From: Franzmannia pantelleriensis
GTDB taxonomy: Bacteria; Pseudomonadota; Gammaproteobacteria; Pseudomonadales; Halomonadaceae
Length of the DNA stretch: 64,000 nt
NCBI RefSeq assembly: GCF_900102875.1
Contig: NZ_FNGH01000009.1
Coordinates: forward strand, 62,001-126,000
Direction: 5' to 3'
Below, piece by piece: positions 27,960 to 37,242 of the stretch. Every line of letters begins with the position of its first letter. The stretch's first letter is position 1. Below the pieces are notes generated by a model that did no database searches, was not told where the DNA came from, and worked only from the letters and a program-made list of their open reading frames with translations. Position numbers and translations under genes: made by a program.

Positions 27960-29023
27960 TGGCGCGCCCTCATGGCCAGACCACAGGCCGTGAGCATGGC
28001 CGGGGCATCCCCGGCCAGGGTGTGAATATCGATTCGCGAGTTGATCTTCATGCGCAGAAAGGGATTGGCGATGGTCACGTCCATGCCGCTATCCTGCATC
28101 AGTCGCTCACTGAGCCCCGGCACTACGCTGGAGCCGCCGGCTATCATCAGGCGCTTGACCTCGAACTTGCGTCCGGCGGTGTAGTAGAGCTGAAGTGAGC
28201 GTCCAATCTGCTGGACCAGTGTATCGAGAAACGGCTCCAGCACCTCGCGGGGGTAGTCCTCGGGCAGGCCGCCACGCTTCTTGGCCAGACCGGCCTCCTC
28301 GAGGCTAAGGCCATAGCGACTGCGAATCTCTTCGGTCAACTGGCGACCGCCGAACACGGTGTCGCGGCTGTAGGTGACACGCCCCTGGTGCAGCACGTGA
28401 AACGAGTTCATGGTGGCACCGATATCGACCAGAGCTACGCAGTCGTCTTCGTGCGGCAACGACGACTGCAGCTGGTGACGCAGCTCGCCGAAGGCACGCT
28501 CCATGGCGAAGGTCTCGACGTCTACCGCGTCCGGCTCCAGCCCCGCCTGCAGCAGGGCCTCGGTCAACTGGCTGACATCCTGCTGACGGCAGGCGACCAG
28601 CAAAACGTCCTGCTGATCGCCGTAGCGTGCATTGGGCCCGAGGCGCTGAAAGTCGAAGGCCACCTCGGCGAACGGAAACGGAATATGTTTGTCAGACTCC
28701 AACTCGATGCGCGCCTCGATCTCGTCATCGTTGAGCGAGGCGGGGAAGGTCAGCGTCTTGGTGATCGCTGCACTGGCAGGCACTGCCACACAGGCACGGC
28801 GGGTATGCAGGCGTGCCTGCTCGACGGCGGCACGCAGCGCAGTGGCGACATCCTGCATATGACGGATGCGGCGCTCCACCACGGCCCCCTCGCGTAGCGG
28901 ATGCACCGCATAGCTATCGACCTGATAATGACTGGCGGCATGCTTGAGCTCTATGAGCTTGACCGTCGCCGAACTGATATCGACCCCGACCAATGCCCTA
29001 CCCGAGCGCTTGAGTCGCACCAA
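27956..29023 (-). CDS. pilM: Type IV pilus assembly ATPase-like protein PilM
   Basis: PilM is an actin-like cytoplasmic protein that binds ATP and the PilN N-terminus. The proposed start is a TTG at 29023 (or GTG at 29020), preceded by GGGGAG at suitable spacing, which gives 355 residues, the usual family length. An ATG at 29110 would add 29 non-conserved residues and lacks a ribosome site. Motifs are ALVGVDISSATVKLIEL (phosphate 1), VALVDIGATMNSFHVL (phosphate 2) and LMIAGGSSVVPGL (adenosine). It is the first gene of pilMNOPQ-aroKB and diverges from mrcA. Confidence 0.93.
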   Translation of the reverse strand: MVRLKRSGRALVGVDISSATVKLIELKHAASHYQVDSYAVHPLREGAVVERRIRHMQDVATALRAAVEQARLHTRRACVAVPASAAITKTLTFPASLNDDEIEARIELESDKHIPFPFAEVAFDFQRLGPNARYGDQQDVLLVACRQQDVSQLTEALLQAGLEPDAVDVETFAMERAFGELRHQLQSSLPHEDDCVALVDIGATMNSFHVLHQGRVTYSRDTVFGGRQLTEEIRSRYGLSLEEAGLAKKRGGLPEDYPREVLEPFLDTLVQQIGRSLQLYYTAGRKFEVKRLMIAGGSSVVPGLSERLMQDSGMDVTIANPFLRMKINSRIDIHTLAGDAPAMLTACGLAMRARQ

Positions 29024-29191
29024 AGTTTTACTCCCCTGCACGGCGCCGATGACGCCACAGTCATTATTATCGGCTAAAGGGCTCATTCCTTTACCATAAG
29101 CCCTTACCATGAGGTTACATGATCTTTCTCGACATCACACAACTACCAGGGAGTTGCACCTTCAACGCTGGTGGCAAACGACCAGGCTTCC

Positions 29192-29197
29192 TATAAT
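29192..29197 (+). promoter_or_regulatory. Perfect -10 hexamer of a probable mrcA promoter
   Basis: TATAAT lies 66 bp before the mrcA ATG in the pilM-mrcA divergent region. No good -35 hexamer is seen 16-18 bp upstream, so the promoter may need an activator or rely on the -10. Confidence 0.45.
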
Positions 29198-29262
29198 ACC
29201 CTTTTGGTTCCTGCGTCCATTTCAGCGCCGCTTCCTCCACGCACCACGGGTACCGCCTCTTC

Positions 29263-31791
29263 ATGAAGTTGCTCAAAACCTCCGCTATTTCGTTGCTCTG
29301 GCTCATGCTCTCGCTGGGCACCGCCAGTGTACTGGCCGTTGTCGGCGCAGCCCTCTACTTCGCCCCGGGACTGCCCGACGTGCGCCAGCTTCAGGATTTC
29401 GAGCTGCATACGCCGCTGCGCATCTTCAGTCGAGACGGCAAGCTGATCGGTGAATTCGGTGAAGAGCGGCGCATGGCCATCGATTTCGACGAGGTGCCCG
29501 AGGATCTGGTCCAAGCACTGCTGGCCGCCGAGGACGCCAACTACTTCGACCACCCCGGCGTCGATCCGCGCGGTCTGGCCCGTGCCGCCTATGAGCTGGT
29601 ATCCAGCGGCGGCAACATTCAGACCGGTGGCTCCACCATCACCATGCAGGTGGCGCGCAACTACCTGCTGACCCTGGATCGCACCTTTACCCGCAAGATT
29701 CGCGAGATCCTGCTGGCACTGCAGATGGAACAGGTGCTGAGCAAGGAGGAGATCTTCGAGCTCTACATCAACAAGATCTTCCTCGGCAACCGCGCTTACG
29801 GCGTCGCCGCTGCGGCTGAAACCTACTATCAGAAGCCGCTCTCCGAGCTGACCCTGGCCCAGAAAGCAATGATTGCCGGCCTGCCCAAGGCGCCGTCGTC
29901 GTTCAACCCCCTGGCCAACCCCGAGCGCTCGCTGATCCGCCGCAACTGGATCCTGTTTCGCATGCGCGATCTTGGCTATATCGACCAAGCCGCCTATGAC
30001 GAAGCGGTGCAAGCCCCGATCACCGCCCAGCGTTTCACCGCCCAGGTCGAGATCGATGCCCCCTACGTGGCCGAGATGGCCCGCCAGTTCGCCATCGAGC
30101 GTTACGGTGACGAGGCCTACACCGGTGGCTATCGTATCCACACCACGCTGGACAGCGAGCTGCAGCCCTTCGCCCGCGACGCTCTGACCCGCGGCCTGAT
30201 CGACTACGATACCCGTCACGGCTGGCGCGGCCCCGAGGATACCGGCATCCCCTCGAGCCTGGTCGAGGCCCAGGAGCGCACCGAACGCAGCGGTCTCGAG
30301 GAAGAGCTTGGTGAGTCCCCCGAGGTCATGGAGACCGCCCGCCAGGCCGCCGAGAGCAGCCAGAGCCAGGTCGAGGGCATCGACGGCGACGTCAGCAACT
30401 GGCTGCGGGTGCTCGAGCGCACCCCCGGCTTCGGCCCGCTGCAGGCAGCCATCGTGGTCGAAAGCGAGGGGCGCGAGATGACCGTGCTCGACCGGCGCGG
30501 CGAACTGGTCACCCTCGAGTGGGACGGCCTGAGCTGGGCCCGCGAATATCGCAGCGCTTTTGCCCGCGGCCCCGAACCGAGCTCGGCGGCCGAGATCGCC
30601 AGTCGCGGTGACCTGGTGCGCATTCTGGAGCGCGACGACGGCAGCTTCCGGCTCTCCCAGCGTCCTGACGCTGAGGGCTCGATCGTGGTCCTGGAGCCGG
30701 ATACCGGGGCGATCCTGGCCCTGCAGGGTGGCTTCAGCTTCAATGCCAGCAAGTTCAACCGCGCTACCCAGGCGCAGCGCCAGTCGGGCTCGATCTTTAA
30801 ACCGTTCGTGTTCCTTGCCGCACTTCAGGACGGCGATATGAACGCCGCCACGGTGGTCAACGATGCTCCGGTGGTGATGCAAGATGGCAGCAACGACCTA
30901 TGGCGACCGGTCAACGCCGGCGGCAACTTCCTCGGCCCGACCCGCCTGCGGGTAGCGCTGGCACAGTCGCGCAACCTGGTCACGGTGCGCGTGCTGCAGA
31001 GCCTGGGTATCGAGAACGCCATCGAATTCCTCGAGGGCTTCGGCTTCGCCGAGAGCCGTCTGCCACGCGGCCTGTCGCTGGCGCTGGGCAGCGCCTCGTT
31101 GACCCCGCTGGAAATGACCAACGCCTATGCGGTACTTGCCAACGGTGGTTTCCAGGTCTCCCCCTGGTTCGTCGAGCGCGTGACCCGCGGCAACGATGAC
31201 AACGTCATCGACGAGGCGGTACCTCGGGTCGCCTGCCGCGAGTGTGATAACGGCGCCACCGACGTTGAGATCGACGGTCGCCTCTACCCGCTCGCCGAGC
31301 GCGTCGCCGACCCAACGTCGGTGTACATCCTGCGCGACATGCTGCGCGACGTGATCGACAGTGGCACCGGTCGTGCCGCCCTCGAGCTCGGCCGCCAGGA
31401 CATCGTCGGCAAGACCGGCACCACCAACGAACAGCGCGACGCCTGGTTCGCCGGCTACAACGACGACATCGTCACTACCGTATGGATCGGCAAGGACAAC
31501 AACGAGACCACCGGCGAATACGGCGGTCGCGCCGCCCTGCCGGTGTGGATCGACTTCATGGGCAATGCCCTCAACGGCCGCCCCGAGGCAATGCCCGAGG
31601 CGCCCGACAATATCGTACGCGTGCGGGTCGACGCCGATACCGGCCGACGCCTCCACGACGACCAGTCCGGCGGCATCAGCGAGTTGTTCCATGGCGACCA
31701 CTTGCCCGACTACCAGCCGCGCAGCGTTGGTCGAGAGATCGAGGATAGTAGTGGCTCTCAGGGCACCGGCTCATACGAGGCCATCTTCTGA
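29263..31791 (+). CDS. mrcA: Penicillin-binding protein 1A (bifunctional glycosyltransferase/transpeptidase)
   Basis: PBP1a polymerises lipid II and cross-links peptidoglycan at the periplasmic face of the inner membrane. The 842-residue protein has one N-terminal membrane helix (about 8-33). The GT51 domain carries the catalytic Glu90 in LLAAEDANYFDHPGVD, then GGSTITMQVARNYLL and KIFLGNRAYGVAAAA. An OB-like insert lies near 420-490. The transpeptidase domain has the active-site Ser510 in SIFK (510-513), SRN in AQSRNLVT and K717-TGT. It diverges from pilM, the usual arrangement in Pseudomonas and Enterobacteria. Confidence 0.98.
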   Translation: MKLLKTSAISLLWLMLSLGTASVLAVVGAALYFAPGLPDVRQLQDFELHTPLRIFSRDGKLIGEFGEERRMAIDFDEVPEDLVQALLAAEDANYFDHPGVDPRGLARAAYELVSSGGNIQTGGSTITMQVARNYLLTLDRTFTRKIREILLALQMEQVLSKEEIFELYINKIFLGNRAYGVAAAAETYYQKPLSELTLAQKAMIAGLPKAPSSFNPLANPERSLIRRNWILFRMRDLGYIDQAAYDEAVQAPITAQRFTAQVEIDAPYVAEMARQFAIERYGDEAYTGGYRIHTTLDSELQPFARDALTRGLIDYDTRHGWRGPEDTGIPSSLVEAQERTERSGLEEELGESPEVMETARQAAESSQSQVEGIDGDVSNWLRVLERTPGFGPLQAAIVVESEGREMTVLDRRGELVTLEWDGLSWAREYRSAFARGPEPSSAAEIASRGDLVRILERDDGSFRLSQRPDAEGSIVVLEPDTGAILALQGGFSFNASKFNRATQAQRQSGSIFKPFVFLAALQDGDMNAATVVNDAPVVMQDGSNDLWRPVNAGGNFLGPTRLRVALAQSRNLVTVRVLQSLGIENAIEFLEGFGFAESRLPRGLSLALGSASLTPLEMTNAYAVLANGGFQVSPWFVERVTRGNDDNVIDEAVPRVACRECDNGATDVEIDGRLYPLAERVADPTSVYILRDMLRDVIDSGTGRAALELGRQDIVGKTGTTNEQRDAWFAGYNDDIVTTVWIGKDNNETTGEYGGRAALPVWIDFMGNALNGRPEAMPEAPDNIVRVRVDADTGRRLHDDQSGGISELFHGDHLPDYQPRSVGREIEDSSGSQGTGSYEAIF

Positions 31792-31892
31792 ACTCGATGC
31801 GGGCGGCACGGATGCCGCCCAAGCCTCGCCACCTGGCACCCGGCGCCTGCCCCCGGTAGGCTGACACCCATGCAGCGACACGGAGTTACAGC

Positions 31893-32645
31893 ATGCGACG
31901 TCAATGGCTTGGCCTATGCGGCGTAGCAGCCATTGTGCTGACGATGCCGCTCAGCGCCCAGGCAAGCCCCTTCTATGCGCCACCGCCGCCTGACGAAGAG
32001 GACGATCGTTTCACCGGCGACCTCGAGTTCGGCTTCACCCAGCTCTCCGGCAACACCGACAGCCGTACCCTGCTCGGCAAGGGCAGGCTGACCTGGCTGA
32101 CCGGCAACTGGACCCACAGCCTGCGCGGCGAGATCCGCAACGTGGCCCGCGACGACACCACCAGCGCCGAGCAGTATCTGGCCGCCTGGCGCGAGCGCTA
32201 CGACTTCGATGGCGACCACTACCTGTTCGGCTTCGCCCGCTGGGAGAAGGACCGTTTCAGCGGCTACGACCAGCAGGTCACGGCGATCGCCGGCTACGGC
32301 CGCCAGCTCCTCGACAGCGATACTCACCACCTGTCACTGGAGGCTGGGCCCGGCTATCGTTTCGATGACGTGCGCGATCAAGAGAGCGAAGGATTGAGCG
32401 TCGGCTACGGCGCACTCGCCTACGACTGGGAGATCACCGACAACGCCGCCTTCTCCCAGGAGCTGTCACTGGAGGCGACCCGCGACAATACCACCTCGCG
32501 CTCCTACTCGGCGCTGACCGCACGCATCAATTCGCGCATGGCGCTGCGGCTCTCCCACGAGATCCGCCGCAACTCGCAGCCTCCCGAGACCGCCACCGCC
32601 CGCAGCGACATGACCACCAGCGCCTCATTGGTCTACAGCTGGTAA
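31893..32645 (+). CDS. DUF481 family (YdiY-like) outer-membrane protein
   Basis: The 250-residue product has a signal peptide (about residues 1-24, ending AQAS) and then FTGDLEFGFTQLSGNTDSRTLLGKGRLTW, the hallmark start of the DUF481 barrel family. Alternating hydrophobic beta strands continue to a terminal aromatic residue (LVYSW), as expected for an outer-membrane beta barrel. E. coli YdiY, in this family, is acid-inducible; the molecular function is unknown. It is read alone, 101 bp after mrcA, and converges on the malic enzyme gene through a shared hairpin. Confidence 0.85.
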   Translation: MRRQWLGLCGVAAIVLTMPLSAQASPFYAPPPPDEEDDRFTGDLEFGFTQLSGNTDSRTLLGKGRLTWLTGNWTHSLRGEIRNVARDDTTSAEQYLAAWRERYDFDGDHYLFGFARWEKDRFSGYDQQVTAIAGYGRQLLDSDTHHLSLEAGPGYRFDDVRDQESEGLSVGYGALAYDWEITDNAAFSQELSLEATRDNTTSRSYSALTARINSRMALRLSHEIRRNSQPPETATARSDMTTSASLVYSW

Positions 32646-32657
32646 CCACACACAATA

Positions 32658-32681
32658 ATGCCGGCCCCGAAGGGCCGGCAT
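32658..32681. terminator. Bidirectional hairpin between the DUF481 gene and the malic enzyme gene
   Basis: The 10-bp perfect stem ATGCCGGCCC/GGGCCGGCAT with a 4-nt loop lies between two convergent stop codons. No strong T run follows on either strand (TATTGTG on the minus side), so termination may be partial. Confidence 0.6.
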
Positions 32682-32714
32682 CGTGGCACTACCTCGACGG
32701 GACCTGAGGCGACC

Positions 32715-33986
32715 TTAGCCGCCGTAGACCTCATCGACGCTATTCAGGGGGTAGTGGGCCGGGAACGGCTTGCGCGCCACGCCGGAGTCCACCGCGGCCT
32801 GGGCCACCGCCGCCGAGACGCGATCGAGCAGACGCGCATCCAGCGGCGTGGGCAGGATGTAGCCGCGACCAAATTCGAGGGCATCGAGCTCATAGGCATC
32901 CAGCACGTACTGCGGCACCGGCTCGCGCGCCAGGTCCTTGAGCGCGTGTACCGCGGCTACCTTCATCTCCTCGTTGATCGCCGTTGCACGTACGTCCAGC
33001 GCACCGCGGAAGATGAACGGAAAGCCGAGCACGTTGTTGACCTGATTGGGGTAATCGGAACGGCCGGTGGCCATGATCACGTCATCACGCGCCGCGTTGG
33101 CGACATCGGGATGAATCTCGGGATCAGGATTGGAGCAAGCGAACACCACCGGGTTGGCGGCCATCTTCTTGAGCTGCTCAGGAGACAGCAGGTTGGGTCC
33201 CGACAGGCCGAGGAACACATCGGCCCCTTCGATGGCATCGTCCAGGGTGCGCTTATCGGTCTCGGTGGCGAACATCGCCTTGTACTGGTTGAGATCGTCA
33301 CGCCCGCTGTGAATCACACCCTTGCGGTCGAGCATGAACAGGTTCTCAGCCTTGGCCCCACAGGCCACCAGCAGCTTCATGCAGGCGATAGCCGCCGCAC
33401 CGGCACCGAGGCACACGATACGCGCCTCGTCGAGGGCTTTGCCGGCGATATCCAGGGCATTGAGCATGCCCGCCGCGGTAACGATGGCGGTACCGTGCTG
33501 GTCATCGTGGAACACCGGGATGTTGCAGCGCTCGACCAGCGCCCGCTCGATCTCGAAGCACTCCGGCGCCTTGATATCTTCTAGGTTGATGCCCCCCCAG
33601 GTAATGGCCACTCGCGCCACGGTATCGATGAAGGCCTGCGGGCTCTCGGCGTCGACTTCGAGGTCCACCGAGTTGATACCGGCGAAGCGCTTGAACAGCA
33701 CCCCCTTGCCCTCCATTACCGGCTTGCTCGCCAGCGGGCCGAGGTTACCCAGGCCGAGGATTGCCGAACCATCGGAGATCACCGCCACCAGGTTGCCCTT
33801 GCCGGTATACAGGTAGGCGTTCTCGACATCCTTGGCGATCTCGCGACACGGCTCGGCCACACCGGGGCTATAGGCCAGCGCCAGATCCTTGGCCGACGCG
33901 GTCGGCTTGGTGAGCTCGATGGAGAGTTTTCCGGGGATCGGGTTGGCGTGATAGTCCAGCGCAGCTTGCTTCTTGGCGTCTGTCAT
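32715..33986 (-). CDS. maeB: NADP-dependent malic enzyme (single-domain form)
   Basis: It decarboxylates malate to pyruvate with NADP reduction. The 423-residue protein lacks the C-terminal phosphotransacetylase-like domain of E. coli MaeB (759 residues) and matches the short Pseudomonas form. [13 protein letters not shown] holds the catalytic tyrosine; [27 protein letters not shown] and [11 protein letters not shown] are the malate/metal regions. [13 protein letters not shown] is the nucleotide fold. The cofactor assignment comes from family resemblance. A palindrome overlapping a probable promoter lies upstream. The symbol is by similarity and the gene could equally be named for a generic malate dehydrogenase (oxaloacetate-decarboxylating). 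Confidence 0.93.
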   Translation of the reverse strand: MTDAKKQAALDYHANPIPGKLSIELTKPTASAKDLALAYSPGVAEPCREIAKDVENAYLYTGKGNLVAVISDGSAILGLGNLGPLASKPVMEGKGVLFKRFAGINSVDLEVDAESPQAFIDTVARVAITWGGINLEDIKAPECFEIERALVERCNIPVFHDDQHGTAIVTAAGMLNALDIAGKALDEARIVCLGAGAAAIACMKLLVACGAKAENLFMLDRKGVIHSGRDDLNQYKAMFATETDKRTLDDAIEGADVFLGLSGPNLLSPEQLKKMAANPVVFACSNPDPEIHPDVANAARDDVIMATGRSDYPNQVNNVLGFPFIFRGALDVRATAINEEMKVAAVHALKDLAREPVPQYVLDAYELDALEFGRGYILPTPLDARLLDRVSAAVAQAAVDSGVARKPFPAHYPLNSVDEVYGG

Positions 33987-34053
33987 ATGCGTCGTTATCC
34001 AGTCGTCTTCAACGAGAAAGTCGAATCAGAATATAGAAAAACGCTCAGCCCCA

Positions 34054-34070
34054 CAACTTGAGCCAAGTTG
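34054..34070. promoter_or_regulatory. Operator-like palindrome at the malic enzyme promoter
   Basis: CAACTTG-AGC-CAAGTTG is a perfect 7-bp inverted repeat 68 bp before the malic enzyme ATG. On the minus strand its last bases form the start of a possible -35 (TTGTGG), 17 bp from a TATTCT -10. That overlap is what a repressor site would look like. The remaining 33987-34189 is AT-rich and gene-free. Confidence 0.45.
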
Positions 34071-34189
34071 CTGTCATTCAAGACTTTTAATCGAATGTTT
34101 GAAGGTATTTCCAGATATTTAGCGAATCTTATGGCTAGCGCCTCAAGCATAACGCCGAGCTTATCGCAGCGCAGCCGGCCGAACGCCCA

Positions 34190-34214
34190 CAAAAAACCCG
34201 CCGAGCGGCGGGTC
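34190..34214 (-). terminator. Intrinsic terminator after rpmE
   Basis: On the minus strand ACCCGCCG/CGGCGGGT with a 2-nt loop is followed by TTTTT. It begins 26 bp after the rpmE stop. Confidence 0.9.
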
Positions 34215-34239
34215 TTCTTGCAGTTCAGCAGCGAGCCTA

Positions 34240-34455
34240 TCAGCCGCGCTTGACGGCGGCACCAAAGCGCTTGTTGAAGCGCTCGACGCGGCCACCGGTG
34301 GTCGCCTGCTTCTGCTTGCCGGTGTAGAACGGATGGCACTGCGAGCAGACGTCCAGGTTGAAATCCTGGCCTGAGGTCGAGCCGACCTCGAAGGTAGCGC
34401 CACAGCTGCAGGTAGCGCTGACCTTCTTGTAATCGGGGTGGATACCTTGTTTCAT
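34240..34455 (-). CDS. rpmE: 50S ribosomal protein L31 (zinc-binding form)
   Basis: L31 is a protein of the large subunit that bridges the 50S and 30S. The 71-residue product starts [12 protein letters not shown]. Cys16, Cys18, Cys37 and Cys40 form the zinc site of the C-plus form, so this is the primary rpmE rather than the zinc-independent ykgM type. The C-terminus [12 protein letters not shown] is conserved. It is monocistronic with its own terminator and divergent from priA, as in many gammaproteobacteria. No clear Zur box was recognised. Confidence 0.98.
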   Translation of the reverse strand: MKQGIHPDYKKVSATCSCGATFEVGSTSGQDFNLDVCSQCHPFYTGKQKQATTGGRVERFNKRFGAAVKRG

Positions 34456-34656
34456 CTTGAAGCCTCATGATGCTGTATGCCGCCACCTGATCTCATCTGC
34501 CAGGCACCGCATACGGTTGTCATACAGTTGTCATGCCTTATCAGCGCAACGACAGACCGGGTGGTTTCGAAGCCACGGGGTCGCGCCCCGAGCCCGAAGG
34601 GCACGCATCTTAGCAGAACCAGCCGCGGAGGCCAATTGCCCGCCACTTCTTTTGAC

Positions 34657-36891
34657 ATGCCCGACGTCTCACGCCCAGCCCAGGTGCTGGCGGTCGCCGT
34701 GCCCACGCCGCTGCGCCGGCTGTTCGACTATCGCCCCTGCGCCACCGCGCCTCCCGGAGGCTGGCAGCCGGGGCTACGGGTTCAGGTCCCCTTTGGTCGC
34801 CGCGAGGTCATCGGCATCGTCGTCGAGTGCCGCGCCCACAGCGAGTTCCCGTTGGCCGACCTCAAGTCGGTCAGCGCTTGGCTGGACAGCACCCCGCTGC
34901 CCGCCGACTGGCTATGGCTGTGCCGCTTCACGGCACGCTACTACCAGCACTCGCTGGGCGACACTCTCTACCAGTCGCTGCCGCTGCTGCTGCGCCAGGG
35001 GCGCCCGCTGGAGGCCCGCACCCGGGAGCGTTGGCAACTCACCGAGCGCGGCCGCACGGTGTCCCCCGACACGCTCGGCCGCGCGCGCCGTCAGGCCGAG
35101 CTGCTGGCGCTCCTCAAGCAGCACCCGCGTGGGCTGGCGACAGGTGCGATTACCGCCCAGGGCTTCAGCCGTGCCCAGCTCGACGGCTTGCACGACAAGG
35201 GCCTCGCCGAGGCCAGCAGCGAACCGCTGATCGCCGCACAGCCACCGGCAGCCAACCAGTTGCTCGCCGAGCCCAGCCTGCCACTAAAGCGCGAACAGGC
35301 CGAGGCGCTGGCCGCCATGCATGAAGGTCTCGACCGCTTCCACCCCTGCCTGCTGCACGGCGTTACCGGCAGCGGCAAGACCGAGGTCTACCTGCAGCTG
35401 ATCGAAGCCGTGGTGGCACGCGGCCGCCAGGCGCTGGTACTGGTGCCCGAGATCGGCCTCACCCCGCAGACCCTGCAGCGCTTCCGCAAGCGTTTCCGGG
35501 TGCCGGTGGTGGCACTGCACTCGGGGCTCTCCGACGGCGAACGCCTCGATGCCTGGCTGGCCGCCGCCAGCGGCCGCGCGCCGATCGTGATCGGCACCCG
35601 CTCGGCGATCTTCACCCCCCTGGCGAGTCCCGGCGCAATCATCGTCGACGAGGAGCATGACGGCTCGCTCAAGCAGCAGGACGGGCTGCGCTACCATGCC
35701 CGCGACCTGGCCGTGGCGCGCGCCCACCGCGACGCCATCCCACTGGTGCTGGGCAGCGCCACGCCATCGCTGGAGACACTCGCCCAGGCCCGCAGCGGTC
35801 GCTATCGCCATTTGCACCTCACCCAGCGTGCCAGCCGCCACGCCCCGGCACGCATGGAGCTGGTCGACCTGCGCGGGCGGTCACGCCGCGGCGGCCTGGT
35901 GGCACCGGTGGTCGACGCCATTGGCACCACGCTGGCCGCCTGCCATCAGGTACTGGTGTTCATCAACCGCCGCGGTTTCGCCCCTACCCTGGCCTGCCAC
36001 GCCTGTGGCTGGATGGCGGAGTGCGATCACTGCGACGCACGGCTGACGCTGCATCGCCAGCCCCACCACCTCGCCTGCCACCACTGCGACCACAAGCAGG
36101 CACTGCCCGACGCCTGCCCCAGCTGCGGCAGCGCCGACCTGCGCCCGCTGGGGGCCGGCACCGAGCGCACCGAAGAAACCCTTGCCGAGCTGTTCCCCGA
36201 CGTGCCGGTGCATCGCATCGACCGCGACAGCACGCGGCGCAAGGACGCCCTGGATAACATGCTCGGCGAGGTCAGGCGCGGCGAGCCCTGCCTGCTGGTG
36301 GGCACCCAGATGCTGGCCAAGGGTCACCATCTGCCCCACGTCACCCTGGTGGTGGTGGTCAACGCCGACGCCGGCCTATATGCCAGCGACTTCCGCGCCC
36401 TGGAGCAGAACGCTCAGCTGCTGGTGCAGGTGGCCGGTCGTGCCGGTCGCGCCGAGCACCCTGGCCGCGTGCTGGTGCAGACCCTGCACAGCGACGACCC
36501 ACAGCTGCGCCAGCTGGCCGAGAGCGGCTATGCTGCGCTGGCCGAGCAGCTGCTCGCCGAGCGCCGCGTCGCCGGCCTGCCGCCCTACCGCTTCATGGCC
36601 CTGGCGCGCTTCGAGAGCCCCCGTGAGGCCGACGCCACGGCGCTGGCCTCAAGCGCCGGCCAGGCGCTGCGCGAGTGGCTCGCCGGCAGCCCGGATGTGC
36701 ACTGCCTGGGCCCAGTACCGGCGCCGATGGAGCGCCGCCAGAACCGCTACCACGTGCAGCTGATGCTGAGCGGCGCCCAGCGCAGCAAGCTCCACGAAGC
36801 CAGCGCCTGGCTGGTCGCCTGGCTCGAGGCTAGCCGCGACGCGCGCCGCGTCAGATGGTCGCTGGATATCGATCCACAGACGTTGAGCTAA
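34657..36891 (+). CDS. priA: Primosomal replication helicase PriA
   Basis: PriA restarts stalled replication forks by recognising branched DNA and loading DnaB. The 744-residue product starts MPDVSRPAQVLAVAVPTPLR; in-frame ATG codons further upstream would add about 60 non-conserved residues. The N-terminal 3' DNA-binding domain is followed by helicase Walker A GVTGSGKTEVYL, IIVDEEHDGSLKQQ (DEEH box) and LGSATPSLET. The zinc region is CHACGWMAECDHCDARLTLH...CHHCDHKQALPDACPSCG, with eight cysteines. The C-terminal helicase half has VGTQMLAKGHHLPHVTLV and QVAGRAGR. It is divergent from rpmE. Confidence 0.97.
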   Translation: MPDVSRPAQVLAVAVPTPLRRLFDYRPCATAPPGGWQPGLRVQVPFGRREVIGIVVECRAHSEFPLADLKSVSAWLDSTPLPADWLWLCRFTARYYQHSLGDTLYQSLPLLLRQGRPLEARTRERWQLTERGRTVSPDTLGRARRQAELLALLKQHPRGLATGAITAQGFSRAQLDGLHDKGLAEASSEPLIAAQPPAANQLLAEPSLPLKREQAEALAAMHEGLDRFHPCLLHGVTGSGKTEVYLQLIEAVVARGRQALVLVPEIGLTPQTLQRFRKRFRVPVVALHSGLSDGERLDAWLAAASGRAPIVIGTRSAIFTPLASPGAIIVDEEHDGSLKQQDGLRYHARDLAVARAHRDAIPLVLGSATPSLETLAQARSGRYRHLHLTQRASRHAPARMELVDLRGRSRRGGLVAPVVDAIGTTLAACHQVLVFINRRGFAPTLACHACGWMAECDHCDARLTLHRQPHHLACHHCDHKQALPDACPSCGSADLRPLGAGTERTEETLAELFPDVPVHRIDRDSTRRKDALDNMLGEVRRGEPCLLVGTQMLAKGHHLPHVTLVVVVNADAGLYASDFRALEQNAQLLVQVAGRAGRAEHPGRVLVQTLHSDDPQLRQLAESGYAALAEQLLAERRVAGLPPYRFMALARFESPREADATALASSAGQALREWLAGSPDVHCLGPVPAPMERRQNRYHVQLMLSGAQRSKLHEASAWLVAWLEASRDARRVRWSLDIDPQTLS

Positions 36892-36969
36892 GTTTGGCGC
36901 AAGCGGCGCCAGGCGTCGTGGCATCTATAGCGCCAAGCTGCTACTGGGTGCCGACGCTGCCCTGGCCGC

Positions 36970-37080
36970 GGCGCCGGGGACAGCCTGGAGCGAAGCTCAT
37001 TTTTCAGGGATGAAAAATGGAGCGCCCAAGGAAGGGTTCACAGCGTCTTCGCGAAAGGCTGTGCCCGGTAAAGCCGCGAC
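36970..37080 (+). repeat. Structured intergenic repeat, copy C (divergent short form)
   Basis: This most diverged copy keeps the GCGCCGGGGACAG start, the ATGGAGCGCCCAAGGAAGG constant region and the GGCTGTGCCCGG end. Its stems are replaced: the middle stem is GCGAAG/CTTCGC and the apical stem CATTTTTC/GAAAAATG around AGGGAT. It lies 78 bp after priA, sense orientation; the 351-bp priA-argS gap otherwise holds only the argS promoter region. Confidence 0.75.
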
Positions 37081-37242
37081 CGTGGAAGGAGTGAGCAGCA
37101 GATCACCCGCGCAACGCTCCCACCAAGCATTCGCACCCGCTTTTCCCCTTAGGGTTTAAAGCCGCCCCGCAATTGCCGATAATGGGCGGCCAAGCCGTTT
37201 CGGCCGTTGCCACGCCACGCGCCACAGGACACCAGGACCCTC

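Noticed and set aside
34477-34656. 60-residue N-terminal extension of PriA
   Set aside because: The extension runs through the rpmE/priA promoter region, is not PriA-like, and the conserved protein starts at MPDVSRPAQVLAVAVP.
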